A DNA stretch of 64,000 nucleotides from Diphasiastrum complanatum (taxonomy: Eukaryota > Streptophyta > Lycopodiopsida > Lycopodiales > Lycopodiaceae). Made by a program: the position numbers and the translations under genes. The stretch covers positions 1 through 64,000 of the forward strand of contig MU832534.1 in assembly GCA_029204225.1 (NCBI GenBank), given 5' to 3'. Of the stretch, positions 46,801-58,689 are shown in pieces (the first letter of the stretch is position 1; every line of letters starts with the position of its first letter). The notes under the pieces were generated by a model, which saw only the letters and a program-made list of their open reading frames with translations, was not told the origin of the DNA and did no database searches.

Positions 46801-47007
46801 CGTGACGCCGAAAGAAAACTTGTTGTAACACGAATGCAAGGACAAAATACTGCAAATCAGCTGCGTTGGATCTGCTTTTGGCCACCCCGAACAGGTTTAG
46901 AATTCAGCAAACAGTTGTGTCAAATTGCTAGACAGCCAGCCCAAAATTAGGTCCTGCATGCACCTTCAAAGCCCAACTTTGATCTATCTCAGCGTACAAA
47001 CCAAGGC

Positions 47008-47928
47008 TAGTACTTGGTCTAGGGTTTGGCTCTTGCGGGCTTGTATGGCATGGATTTGACCAAGCTATAAGGTGTGTAAACTCCAAGTGATCTTTTTGGA
47101 TGTTCTTGGGCCTAGTATGGCACGGATCTGCCCTAGTACCTAACATCGATGCTGGAGCCAGGTCTCTTTGTACGCTGTGAAGTATGGTATAGCTTCTTAT
47201 GTATGTGGAATGCTAATGTGAACCTAACACCGATGCTGGAGCCAGGTCTCTTTGTACGCTGTGAAGTATGGTATAGCTTCTTATGTATGTGGAATGCTAT
47301 GGTGAACTTAATACATTCGTTTCGCCCTTATACTGATCAGTATGGCATCTGCCCTAAGCGGTTTTGTTTTTAGGACAGAATGCGTTGCTAATGATTAAGT
47401 CATGGTAGGGAAGATTGGACGTATGATATGTATTTACAGTTGAGCTGATAAAGTAGTGAATCTTGTTTTGGACATGGATAACAACTGGTGCTCAGCTATG
47501 ACACCTGTCTTCCCCACTGTACTAACTCGTGCGGTTTTGTGTTGTGGGATGGTGGTAGGTAACAGCTGAGTATCCTAAAATTTTCTTCGCTTTCTGGTAC
47601 CTGGTACTGTAAGATTTTATATAACTTTGTTTTTACTTGTTATGCTATAAAATGAAACGGTTCAAAGGGTTTGGTCTTGACTTGTCAAGAGGAATTACAT
47701 GAAATCTTTTTACTCTCTCTTTGCATCTTTTTAGATGTAAACCCGACTACCTTTTGGCCATGGTAATACCAAGCCTTTACCTTTAGTTGGATTTTATGGC
47801 TACTTAGGTCTGTTTTCATGTTCTAGTCCTCAGGATGATTTCATGACGTGGTTGCAATTGGTTATGAGGAACCCCTTCCTCCTCCTAACCCTTTTATTCA
47901 AACTATCATTTGTTGCATGAAGAAAGCT
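47008..47928 (+). repeat. Left arm of a ~0.9-kb inverted repeat (RT element leader, copy 1)
   Basis: Collinear with the reverse complement of 49013-49893 and with 59597-60198 in direct orientation. Contains the perfect palindrome ATACTGATCAGTAT at 47330-47343. An 84-bp tandem duplication (47141-47308) is unique to this copy. Confidence 0.9.
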
Positions 47929-48135
47929 ATTGAAGTTCACAATCTTATTATTTTTACTGATAAAGTTACATGTGATGCTACTGGTCCTGATGATAGAATC
48001 TTTTGCCTCGTGGATCTTATGACTACCATGGATTGGATTAAGATTTACATGGATTTTATTAGAAAGAAGGACACCTTGAACATTGCTGAGAATATCTTTG
48101 TCAGCCTCCCTAGTTATGTTGATAGCATTGCGGAT

Positions 48136-48137
<2 letters not shown>
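47848..48137 (+). pseudogene. Upstream ORF of the RT element, copy 1, 3'-truncated
   Basis: Reads VAIGYEEPLPPPNPFIQTII, then CCMKKAIEVHN, then IFCLVDLMTTMDWIKIYMDF. The same protein segment is encoded in copy 3 (about 60130-60360), with many substitutions but a preserved frame, which indicates past selection for coding. No known domain recognised. The frame runs into a (GA)n tract at 48137-48177 where the copy ends. Confidence 0.65.

Positions 48138-48177
<40 letters not shown>
48137..48177 (+). repeat. (GA)n microsatellite at the junction of two element copies
   Basis: About 40 bp of GA. It separates copy 1 (plus strand, to the left) from copy 2 (minus strand, to the right). Confidence 0.95.
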
Positions 48178-48180
<3 letters not shown>

Positions 48181-48239
48181 ATGTGCATTTTCCATTGGTG
48201 ATTGTGCATTGTGGGAGATATGGGGGAGGGTTTAGGTTA

Positions 48240-48998
48240 GTGGTCTCACAATGCAGTTATTAATCAATGCATCAGTCCATTGGCAAAGTTGTATCTTGTC
48301 AATGCAAGTCCACTTCTAAGCTGGTTTGCTTAACCATTTCCATCTAAATTCCCCTGGATTACGTTTCCATTTGTAAGTAAGACTTTCATTCTTACAATAT
48401 TTGAACACATAAACAATCATCTTACATATTATGGCTTTTAATCCGTCTGGGCCGTTGAGTGGGATATTTTCATAACACTTGGAGATGTCGGTTAACCACA
48501 TAGAGGTGATTTTGCTTGGCACATTAAGGTAGAATTCAGTGGATGAGTTGCATTGCCAAAATAGGTTGGGATCCACGTTTAGGATACTCCGGTATGTATT
48601 TGCCTTAAGGCCTGCACCCTTCATGAGGAGTGGAGCCAGAATACCAAGAGCTCCTGTAAGAAATGTGGCCACCTTAGATCATGTACATTGGTAATCCATC
48701 TGAAAGAATTTTTGTGTTCTTTAAAGATACATAGTAAAAAAGGTAACTCTTCTTTCTCTTTTAGGAATTCTGGTATCTTATTAGCAAAAGTAGCTTAATA
48801 ACATTCATGGCATTGTTAATAGTATTATTGATTTCATCTGGAAAAGGGGCAAAATCCGGACTAGACAACCTTTGTAATGCCAAATTTCTAACAAAGTAGA
48901 TGCACATCAAACAAGGATTATGTTGAGCCTTATCCACACCATTCACATATACGTTGGTAGTGATCCAATCACGCTCATCAATGGCATTCCTTAGCTTG
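48240..48998 (-). pseudogene. Penelope-like (?) reverse transcriptase, copy 2, N-terminal part of RT
   Basis: Minus-strand frames in order: NAIDERDWITTNVYVNGVDK with NPCLMCIYFVRN (48761-48995), KIPEFLKEKEELPFLLCIFK then EHKNSFRWITN (about 48700-48780), GALGILAPLLMKGAGLKANT (about 48640), MWLTDISKCYENIP (48483-48525), and TYKWKRNPGEFRWKW to ALINNCIV (about 48270). The LTDISKCYENIP block matches the first catalytic Asp region of reverse transcriptases, and K-x-HKNSFRWI matches the preceding RT block. The GIPMG and YxDD boxes are beyond the truncation at 48178. Placement near Penelope-like RTs is inference. One frameshift (about 48780) and stops are present. Confidence 0.6.
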
Positions 48999-49012
48999 TT
49001 TCCACAGTTAAG

Positions 49013-49214
49013 CTAGCTTTTTTCATGCAACAAATGATAGTTTGAATAAAAGGGTTAGGAGGAAGAAGGGGATCCCAGTAACCAAGTGCAATCACACCAT
49101 GAAAGCATCCTGAGGACTAGAACATGAAAATAGACCTAAGTTAGCCATAAAATCCAAGTAAATATAAAGGTTCGATACTACCCCAACCAAAACGTAATCG
49201 GGTTTAGATCTAAA

Positions 49215-49275
<61 letters not shown>

Positions 49276-49893
49276 AAAAGATTTCACATAATTCCTCTTA
49301 ACAAGTCAAGACCAAACCCTTTGAACCCTTTCATTTTATAGCATAACAAGTAAAAACAAAGTTGTATAAAATCTTACAGTAATGAGTACTAAAAAGCGAA
49401 ACAAGTTTTAGGATACTCAGTTGTTACCTACCACCATCCCACAACACAAAACCGCACGAGTTAGTACAGTTGGGAAGACAAGTGTCATAGTTGAGCATCA
49501 GTTGTTATCCATGTCCAAAACAAGATTCACTACTTTTTCAGCTCAATTGCAAATACATATCATACATCCAATCTTCCCTACCATGACTTACATCATTAGC
49601 AATACATTCTGCCCTAAAAACAAAACCGTATCAGGGCAGATGCCATACTGATCAGTATAAGGGCAAAATGAATGTATTAAGTTCACATTAGCATTCCATA
49701 TACAGAAGAAGCTATATCATACTTCACAACGTACAGAGACCTGGCTCCACCATCGGTGTAAAGTACCAGGGTAGTTCTGTGCCATACTAGCCCCAAGAAC
49801 ATCCCAAAAGATCATTGAAGTTCACACACCTTACAGCTTGGGCAAATCCATGCCATACAAGCCCGCAAGAGCCAAACCCTACACCAAGTACAA
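49013..49893 (-). repeat. Right arm of the inverted repeat (RT element leader, copy 2)
   Basis: Reverse-complement counterpart of 47008-47928. It contains ATACTGATCAGTAT at 49645-49658 and a (GA)n tract at 49221-49273. It continues directly into the RT fragment after an internal deletion at about 49013, where the upstream ORF is cut after CCMKKA. Confidence 0.9.
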
Positions 49894-50599
49894 GCTTACA
49901 TACAACAACAAGTACAAGTATTCAGTTTATCAATCGTTCTTATGCCATAACCAACACAAGTTTCTACACGAATCATTTTTCATTACTTTCGGAATTGCAT
50001 CATCAAGTACAATTTTCCCTAACACATCTTTTAGCATTCCACGTACAACCATAACTCATAGCTCTATGTGCTTGACGTATTGGCATAAACCCTAGAATTG
50101 GGTGAATATACCAAACTTGAAGGTGTTTTCACACATAGTTTCGTACCTGAATGCGTTGCGAAGAAATCTCTTGAGAACTACCCATCTTCCAATAGGTATG
50201 CGATACACCTTTAGGTACTAATGATTCCAATATGACAAGGATGGGTTAATAGTAGAGCAATGGCCTCACTAAATCTTCTTACCACAAAAAACGTATCTAG
50301 TTTTCTCGGAGAGCTACAATAGTACATCATCATACGTGTTCCCTTTGTTTTTATTAACAAGAAGTCGTTACATTCACATCTTATGTCATACACAACCATA
50401 TATGCTTACTTCTTTGTCTAAAATCTGGCAAACCCTAAATCTTGTTGCCTCTTGGTTATCATTTGTTCAAAGAACTCATGTGTCAAGCATTTGATTGAAG
50501 AAAAGGTAACAGAAAACACTTATGCTATTGCCAATTTTTCTTATGAAAACAACATGTAAGATCGTTTATAAGAGCAATAAGGTCAAGCGTCCATCATTT
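49894..50599. other. Unassigned spacer
   Basis: No gene or repeat recognised between the RT element leader and repeat copy B. Confidence 0.5.
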
Positions 50600-51290
50600 A
50601 GCATATGATACCCTTGTTATGAAGCAAACCGTAAGCACAATGGGCGGCCATCTGCATATCTGCAGATGCGACATCCTAAAGGACCATATTTTTGCTTAAT
50701 TAAACATACTAAATGAGTTGAAATAGAACAATCAGATGAGAGGATGAGACTCTGCTCATCACAACATGCATTAAGCAATGGTTTATACACAAAAAGGTGT
50801 ATCCAAAAGACAGTCCATCGCACCACTAGTGGGCGGCCCTATGCCTTTTTGGTAGAGCGCCCATATACATACATTAACCACTCAAAAAAGTGTGCTATTA
50901 TGTTTTAAAAAGTGCGATTTACACCCCTATAGACAGTCGTTGTCCATTATCAAGAAAAATGACATTCAGTTGAGGAGCATACCTCGAAAATTGATCGAAA
51001 GAGATGCTGGGACAGTGCCCACCAATAGACATCCCAAATGCTTCTTTAGAAGCTCAGCTTCTATCCCAATCAGCTACTATCATCATATATGTGAGCTACT
51101 CATATAAAGAATCTTAGCAAGCTTAATGCTTTCATGTATAGGTGAGCACCAAATGGATCACTATGCTGAAAAAACGATAGCTTTCTTATCTTTGTTTGTT
51201 GCAAGCTCCTTTGCTATTATGTTACTCTTCCAATTGTTTCTCCAAGCCAAAATAGGTCACAGTAGAGAGAGAGAGGGCAAGAGAACATAG
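50600..51290 (-). repeat. Unknown interspersed repeat, copy B
   Basis: Reverse-orientation counterpart of 36748-37445. Both begin in a CT/GA tract and end near the TTGTTATGAAGCAAACC motif. Confidence 0.75.
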
Positions 51291-51401
51291 CAAGGCAAGC
51301 GAGGAAGAGTGAGTTTTAGGGTACATCACCCTCCTTCTTATAGGAACCTAAGTTCACTTCAGTGCACCAAGCATTTGATAATGCCCATCGTTAGATTGAA
51401 C

Positions 51402-52703
51402 CCCTACTACTATGAGGACTGTTTTATCATTGGCAGCTCAGTTTGAATGGGATATTCAACAAATGGACCTAAAGAGTGCATTCTTGAATGGATTTCTAGA
51501 GAAAGAAGTCTACATGGAGCAGCCAGAGGGATACATAGTAGCAGGACATGAAGACAAAGTTTGCAGGTTGGACAAGGCACTATATGGACTTAAGCAGGCG
51601 CCCAGGGCGTGGTACACGAAGATTGACACATACTTTGAGGAGCTTGGCCTTCAGAGAAGTAGTTTGGAGCATACAATTTATGTTTTCATCAGGGATAATC
51701 ATATTGTTATTGTAGTGATGTATGTGGATAATCTTGTTATTACGGAATCAGATCATAGTATGTTTCAGGGAATCAAGAAAGATCTCTCATCAAAGTTTGA
51801 TATGAAAGATCTTGGTTCACTACAATATTTTCTTGGGATTGAGGTATGGAGAGTAGCACAGGGACTATTTATTTCTCAATCTAAGTATGCTCATGAACTT
51901 CTTGAAAAGTTCAATATGTCAGAGTGCAAGCCTATTTCTACACCATATGATAGTGGATGTAAGCTTACTAAAGCTGAGGAAGATCAAGATGTAGATGAGA
52001 CGTTATATAGAAAGCTTGTTGGAAGCTTAATCTATCTAACTACTACAAGACCAAATATTGCTTATGTTGTGAGTATGGTTAATTGCTTATGTTGTGAGTA
52101 AGGTTAGTCAGTTTATGGCTAAGCCTAAGCAGATTCATTGGAAAGCTGCTAAGCGAATACTCAGATAAATTCAAGGCACTTTGAGATTTGGTATTCTCTA
52201 TGGTAGATAGGATGATTTGAAGTTACAGAGATATGTGGATGCTGATTGGGCTGGAGATGCGGAAGACCGAAGATCTACTACAAGTTATGTTTTTAGTCTT
52301 GGTTCTGGTGCTATCTCTTGGAGTTCAAAGAAGCAGCACACTATTACTTTATCATCTACAGAGGCAGAATATCGAGCTACTACGAGTGCAACATGTGAAG
52401 CGATATGGTTGCGAAGGATTCTACATGATTTACATATGGTACAATATTCACCTACGGTACTTCTGCGACAATCAGATTTGTATTAAATTGGCGAAAAATC
52501 CAGTTTTTCACAGCAGGACAAAGCATATTGAAGTACAGCAAAACTTCATCAGAAAGAAAATTCAAAGTGATGAAGTGGAGCTTATCTGTTGCCCTACGGA
52601 AGAGCAAGTTGCAAATATCTTTACCAAAGGTCTTGGCCAAGAAAAATTTCAGAAGTTTAAAAAACTTCTAGGAGTAATTAACAAAGTAAACAGTAAGGGG
52701 GAG
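51402..52703 (+). pseudogene. Copia element 1, RT-RNase H part, 5' truncated
   Basis: Begins inside RT at TTMRTVLSLAAQF and continues through GYIVAGHEDKVCRLDKALYG to RNase H ([30 protein letters not shown]) and the tail. Very similar to element 2 (57027-58216). The catalytic box reads YVDN instead of YVDD, and several frameshifts follow from about 52080. A polypurine tract GTAAGGGGGAG precedes its 3' LTR at 52704. The junction with unrelated DNA is at about 51402. Confidence 0.92.
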
Positions 52704-53132
52704 TGTTAGGAATTAATGTTTATTTGATACCCCTTAATGATAATGATAGTTTGGCCATGCCTGCATGCTATTTTTAGGAACCATTCTATTTATAGTAAAT
52801 TCATTTTTTAAGGCTTATGCATGTAGGTCGGCACACTACAAATAGATTAGGATCTATTTAGTACTTGGAAGTTCATTTTTGGTCTTTACCAAATATAGGT
52901 AGTATTATTAGTAATTAGCTTTTGCTATTTTGCTATTTGCTTTAGGCTCTTAGCTTTTCTCATTCATTTTGCTATTTGCTTTAGGCTCTTAGCTTTTCTC
53001 ATTCTTAAAGAAACTATTTAAGTAGGCTGGTGGCTCACCACAATTATTCCATTATGCTAGAGCAATTGCTCAATTCTCCTATGATCTGAATTCTCTTTAT
53101 GCTTGGTTTTGTGTGAGTGCTAGTAGGACTAG
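52704..53132 (+). repeat. 3' LTR of copia element 1, interrupted
   Basis: Starts TGTTAGGAATTAATG and stops at GGACTAG, where element 2 is inserted. It resumes at 58654-58689 to the usual end TTCTGACA. Confidence 0.92.
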
Positions 53133-53442
53133 TGTTAGGAAATAATGTTTATTTGATACCCCTTAATGATGGTTTGGCCATGCCTGCGTGCTATTTGTAG
53201 GGGCCATTCTATTTATAGTAAATTCATTTTTTTTAGGCTCATTAGCTTTTATCAATCATTAGAGAAACTATATAAGAAGGCTAGCGCCCCATCACAACTA
53301 TTCCATTCAATTCTATTATGCTAGAGCAATTGCTCAATTTTCCTATGATCTGAATTCTCTATGATTGGTTTTGTGTGAGTGCTAATAGGACTAGTATCTC
53401 CATCTAAAATTTGTATCACAAATTCTGACATGGTATCAGAGC

Positions 53443-54170
53443 AGGCTTTTTGATGAGAGAGAGAGATTTCTTATTGCAGGGTTGTAAGAAGTGAACTGAA
53501 GGTGTGGATCACTGGTTGTAGCTGCGTGCTGGATCGCTAGTTGCACGTTGATCAATTCGCTGGAATCAAGCTTGGTGGATCGCTGAGTTGAAAGCAAATC
53601 CGAACTGCTATTTGAATCAAAACTAACAGCTGTCTATTGTTTGCTGAGCTGGAATCAAGCCTACAGATTGTTGGAAATCTGTTTGCTGAGATCAGAATTG
53701 ATTAGAGCGTTGGAATCTGGCTATTGCCTACAGATTGCTACTGTCAGATCACTGTCTACGCTGGCTGCAAGGTTGTTTGCTGCAATACTGTCTACTGGAG
53801 GCAGATCGCTGTCAGATCATTGTCATTGGAGGCCAATCGTTGTCAGAACATTGTTATTGGAGGCCAATCGCTGTCAGATCTGAATCAGATCGCTGGACAG
53901 AAATCAGATCACGGAAGAAGTTTGTTGGCTCTGTTTGCTTCTAATCTGGACCTGATTATTGGGTGGTTTACTGACTGTTGACCTAATCATTGAGTCTTTT
54001 GAAGACCTTCTGATCAGTCCTGATTCTGGTTTGGTAAGGAATACCTAGAACTGAGCTGGTTGCTGGAAGAGGAGAGTTCTAGGTCAATTCACAAGCAAGG
54101 ATACAAATCTAAAGAATAGGTGATTTTGTTTGCTTGAAAAATCAGGTTGCTAAGAATTGTTACAGATCAA
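53443..54170 (+). other. Untranslated leader of copia element 2
   Basis: No ORF of note. About 53800-53880 has three imperfect tandem copies of a CGCTGTCAGATC/ATTGGAGGCCAAT unit of about 30 bp. Confidence 0.65.
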
Positions 54171-54175
54171 AACAA

Positions 54176-57100
54176 TGGCAGAACGATGTTGTGTTGCCAG
54201 AGTCTAGCAAGCTAGATGGAAAGAACTACAGCATATGGAAGTTCAAGATGCAAAATATTCTCCAAGATAGAGAATCTTGGGAGATCGTCACAGGTGTCGA
54301 GATACCTCCTACCACTAACAGAGAGTTGCGAGAGTATCAGAGACGTAGAAGAAAAGCTCATCATATCATCAACTTATCAGTTAAAGATATGATTATACCT
54401 CATATCTGAGATGTTGCTGGACCCAAGGAGGCTTGGGATATACTGAAGAACTTGTATGAGACGGTAAATCAGTCACGGATCTTGTTCTTGACTAATAAGC
54501 TTCACACGTTGAAGATGGGTATAGGTGAATCAGTAACGGACTACTTTACTCAAGTGAAATATTTGAGAGGGCAACTTATTGCAGTTGGAGAAAGTGTTCA
54601 AGATTCAGTATTGGTATCCATTGTACTTAATAGTCTACCTTTGGCCTATCAGAACTTTGTAATTATGCTATCGTTAAGAGAAACGAGGCCTTCTCTCGAT
54701 GAGCTAAATGCCATCTTACTACAGGAAGAAAAGACGACAAAATATTGTCAACAGGGACGATTTCAAGGAACAGGCACTCCTGGCAAAGAAGCAAGAGCAA
54801 AGTTCCAAGAAGGATGGCAAAGAAGAAGAAAAAGCAGCAAGATATGGAGGAGAATCAATCAAATCGATCAGAAGATGAAAAGAAAGTGGTTCGAAAAGGA
54901 AACTGTTTTATTTGCGGAAAATCAGGACATTATGCAAAGGAGTGCACAACAAATTCAAGAAAAAGCAGGACGAGAATTTTGTTGAAGAAAAAGAAACATC
55001 TATTGCAAAATTGAGTGCTTTGGATCTTGAAGACTATGAGTTGTTTTCGGCATCGACATCTTCTGGTGGTGGCTTCTCACAGGAAGATGACTATTGGTTT
55101 ATTGATTCAGGAGCTTCGAAGCACATGACACCTAGGCGAGACTGGCTATCTAATTTTCAAAAATTAGATGATGGGTCAAATGTGAAGTTGGGGGACAACT
55201 ACACGTATGATATAAAGGGAGTTGGAAAAGTACAAGTACAACTACCTTCAGGGAAGATTGGAAACATAAAGGATGTGCTTTATGTACCAGGAATCAAAAA
55301 AAACTTACTCTCAGTATCAGCTATTGCAAAGCAACACATGGTGGTGCAGTTTGATGAACAGCGGTGTCTCATCAAGAGGAAAAATAATGAAGTAGTAGCT
55401 GAGGGCATACTTGCAAGGCGGTTGTATAAACTTCAAGCTCAGGTGATGGATCATCATGCAAGTGTTGCGGATATTGGATCATTGAGTAAGTTATGGCATG
55501 AAAGGTTTGGACATCTGAATTACAAAAGTCTACAAGTCTTGAGAAAATTTAACATGGTTACAGGTTTACCTCAAGTCGTTTTTTATCACAAGGTTTGTGA
55601 AGGCTGTGTCTTAGGCAAGCATCATATGAAAAAAATTTTGCCTAGTACATTCAGGGCGAAAAATGTTCTACAACTTGTTCATACAAATTTGTGTGGTCCT
55701 ATGAGAACTCAATCTTATGAGGGATCAAGTTACTTTATGGTGTTTGTGGATGACTATTCTAGGAAGACATGGATTTATCTTCTGAAGAATAAGGGTGAAG
55801 CTTTCAAGTATTTCACATGGTTTAAGACACAGGTGGAGAAAGAAACAGATAGACAAATTAAGATACTTCGCTCGGACAAAGGGGAAGAGTATCTTTCTAC
55901 GGAATTTTAGGTGTTTTGCAAGGATCAAGGTATAAAGAGACAATTTGCAAATACGGACACACCTCAACAAAATGGAGTTGCAAAAAGAAAGAACCAGTCT
56001 ATTGTAGAAACTGCAAGGAGTATGCTCAAGAGTAAAAATCTTCCAATATGTTTTGGTGTGAAGCAGTTAAGACGATGGTTTATCTTTTGAATCGAAGTCC
56101 TACAAAGGTTGTAGAGAATCGAACTCCAGAGGAAGCTTACACGGGTCGGAAGCCAGATGTAAGTCATTTGAGAGAGTTTGGGAGTATTGCTTATTCTTAC
56201 ATACCTAAGGATTCAAGGAGCAAATTGGATTCTAAGGCGACCAAGTGTTTATTTCTTGGTTATGATAATCAAGTACAGATTATATGACTTGAAAGGTAAG
56301 AAAATAATCATAAGTAGGGATGTAGTCTTTGATGAGGAATCAACTCATAAAGATACAAAGATATATTTTGATAACAAGATGGAGGAATCCCTATATAATG
56401 TGATGAGTTATTACAGGAACCTGAATCGACACATGTATCGTCTACGCCAATTCAAGAACCTAGAGTGACTTTGGTTGAGATAGGAAAGAGGAACGAGAGG
56501 TCAAGTATATGGGATACTTATTCACCTCCTACTTCACCAGGCAGGAAGCATCCTATATCAGAAGCTAGAAGATTGCCTAGGTGGTACTATGAAACTATCA
56601 AGGATAGTGTTATAATGGAACAGGGAGAATCCAGTACACATGGAACTAGGAGATCAACTAGACTTGAAAAGCAACATGAAGATCAAGATCGACAGGAGGT
56701 TCGACAGGGGATCATCATGAAGATGGGGATGTACATTTTGCATATATGACCACAGTATTAGAAACCAAGGATCCATCTACTTTCAGAGAGGCTGAAAAAG
56801 AGGATTTTGGAGGAAAGCTATGGATGAGGAGTACGACTCAATCATGAAGAACAAGACTTGGAGACTTGTTCAGTTACCTACAGGTAAAAAGGCCATTGGA
56901 TGCAAGTGGGTCTATAGAACTAAGTACAAATCAGATGGTTCTATAGATAAACATAAGGCAAGATTGGTGGCAAAAGGTTATGCTCAACAGGAAGGTGACT
57001 ATGAGGAAACTTTTGCTCCAGTTGCTAAGTCTACTACTATGAGGACTGTTTTATCATTGGCAGCTCAGTTTGGATGGGATATTCAACAAATGGATGTAAA

Positions 57101-58190
57101 GAGTGCATTCTTGAATGGATTTCTAGAGAAAGAAGTCTACATGGAGCAGCCAGAGGGATACATAATAGCAGGACATGAAGACAAGGTTTGCAGGTTGGAC
57201 AAGGCACTATATGGACTTAAGCAGGCACCCAGAGCGTGGTACACGAGGATTGACACATACTTTGAGGAGCTTGGCTTTCAGAGAAGTAGTTCGGAGCATA
57301 CACTTTATGTTTTGATCAGGGATAATCATATTGTTATTGTAGTGATGTATGTGGATGATCTTATTATTACAGGATCAGATCATAGTATGATTCAGGGAAT
57401 CAAGAAAGATCTCTCATCATAGTTTGATATGAAAGATCTTGGTTCACTACAATATTTTCTTGGGATTGAGGTATGGAGAGTAGCACAGGGACTATTTATT
57501 TCTCAATCTAAGTATGCTCATGAACTTCTTGAAAAGTTCAATATGTCAGAGTGGCTTGTTGGAAGCTTAATCTATCTAACTACTACAAGACCAGATATTG
57601 CTTATGCTGTGAGTATGGTTAGTCAATTTATAGCTAAGCCTAAGCAAATTCATTAGAAAGCTGCTAAGCGAATACCCAGATATATCCAGGGCATTTTGAG
57701 ATTTGGTGTTCTCTATGGTAGACAGGATGATTTGAAGTTACAGGGATATGTGGATGCTGATTGGGCTGGAGATGCGGAAGACCGAAGATCTACTACAGGT
57801 TATGTTTTCAATCTTTGGTTCTGGTGCTATCTCTTGGAGTTCAAAGAAGTAGCATACTATTGCTTTATCATCTACAGAGGCAGAATATCGAGCTACTACA
57901 AGTACATGTGAAGCAATACGGTTGCAAAGGATTCTACATGATCTACATATGGTACAAGATTCACCTACGGTACTTCAATGCGACAATCATAGTTCTATTA
58001 AATTGGCGAGAAATCCAGTTTTTCACAGTAGGACAAAGCATATTGAAGTAGTACAACACTTCATCAGAGAGAAAATTCAAAGTGATGAAGTGGAGCTTAT
58101 CTATTGCCCTACAGAAGAACAAGTCGCAGACTTTACCAAAGGTCTTGGCAAAGAAAAATTTCAAAAGATTAGAGAACTTCTAGGAGTAAT
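54176..58190 (+). pseudogene. Copia gag-pol polyprotein gene of element 2, decayed
   Basis: The original start is probably ATG 54176, with a one-base insertion soon after, then VVLPESSKLDGKNYSIWKFK. Gag has a stop after IIPHI at about 54407. CCHC knuckle CFICGKSGHYAKEC (54906-54950). Protease WFIDSGASKHMTP (about 55095). Integrase zinc region HERFGHLNYKSL ... CEGCVLGKH, core HTNLCGPM and VFVDDYSRKTW, with a stop at 55908 and a frameshift near 56050. RT from KAIGCKWVYRTKY, catalytic YVDDLIITG intact (57350), stop at 57420, then about 30 codons deleted after NMSEW. RNase H is frameshifted. It cannot give a full protein. Confidence 0.93.
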
Positions 58191-58216
58191 AGATAACAAA
58201 GTAAACATTAAGAGAG

Positions 58217-58648
58217 TGTTAGGAATTAATGTTTATTTGATACCCCTTAATGATGGTCTGGCCATGCCTGCATGCTATTTTTAAGGGCCATTCTATTTAT
58301 AATAAATTTGTTTTTTAAGGCTTATGCATGTAGGTGGGTGCACTACAAATAGATTAGAATCTATTTAGTACTTAGAAGTTCATTTTTGGTTCTTACCATA
58401 TATAGGTAGTATTATTAGTAAATAGCTTTTGTTATTTTGCTATTTAATTTAGGCTCATTAGCTTTTATCAATCATTAGAGAAACTATATAAGAAGGTTGG
58501 CGCCCCACCACAACTATTCCATTCAATTCTATTATGCTAGAGCAATTGCTCAATTTTCCTATGATCTGAATTCTCTCTATGCTTGGTTTTGTGTGAATGC
58601 TAGTAGGACTAGTATCTCCATCTAGAATTTGTATCACAAATTCTGACA
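58217..58648 (+). repeat. 3' LTR of copia element 2
   Basis: 432 bp, TG...CA, the fuller version of the LTR of this family, with a TATATAAG box near 58485. Confidence 0.92.
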
Positions 58649-58689
58649 ACTAGTATCTTCATCTAGAATTTGTATCACAAATTCTGACA
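58649..58689 (+). repeat. ACTAG duplication and end of element 1 LTR
   Basis: ACTAG followed by the last 36 bp of the LTR (TATCTTCATCTAG...TTCTGACA), which completes the interrupted element 1 LTR. Confidence 0.9.

Larger units (their letters stand above)
53133..58648 (+). mobile_element. Copia element 2, complete with both LTRs, 5516 bp
   Basis: 5' LTR 53133-53430 (298 bp, with about 130 bp deleted) and 3' LTR 58217-58648 (432 bp), TGTTAGG...CTGACA. The 5-bp duplication ACTAG flanks it (53128-53132 and 58649-58653). Primer site TGGTATCAGAGC directly after the 5' LTR at 53431. It sits inside the 3' LTR of element 1, same orientation and same family, so it inserted later. Confidence 0.95.

Noticed and set aside
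47149-47373. Open frame with a duplicated 28-residue segment
   Set aside because: It results from an 84-bp tandem DNA duplication, a multiple of three, in the non-coding leader; copies 2 and 3 do not keep the frame.
48316-48672. Possible host gene encoding a 118-residue protein
   Set aside because: Related copies at 62290-62390 and adjacent leader repeats show it belongs to the RT element.
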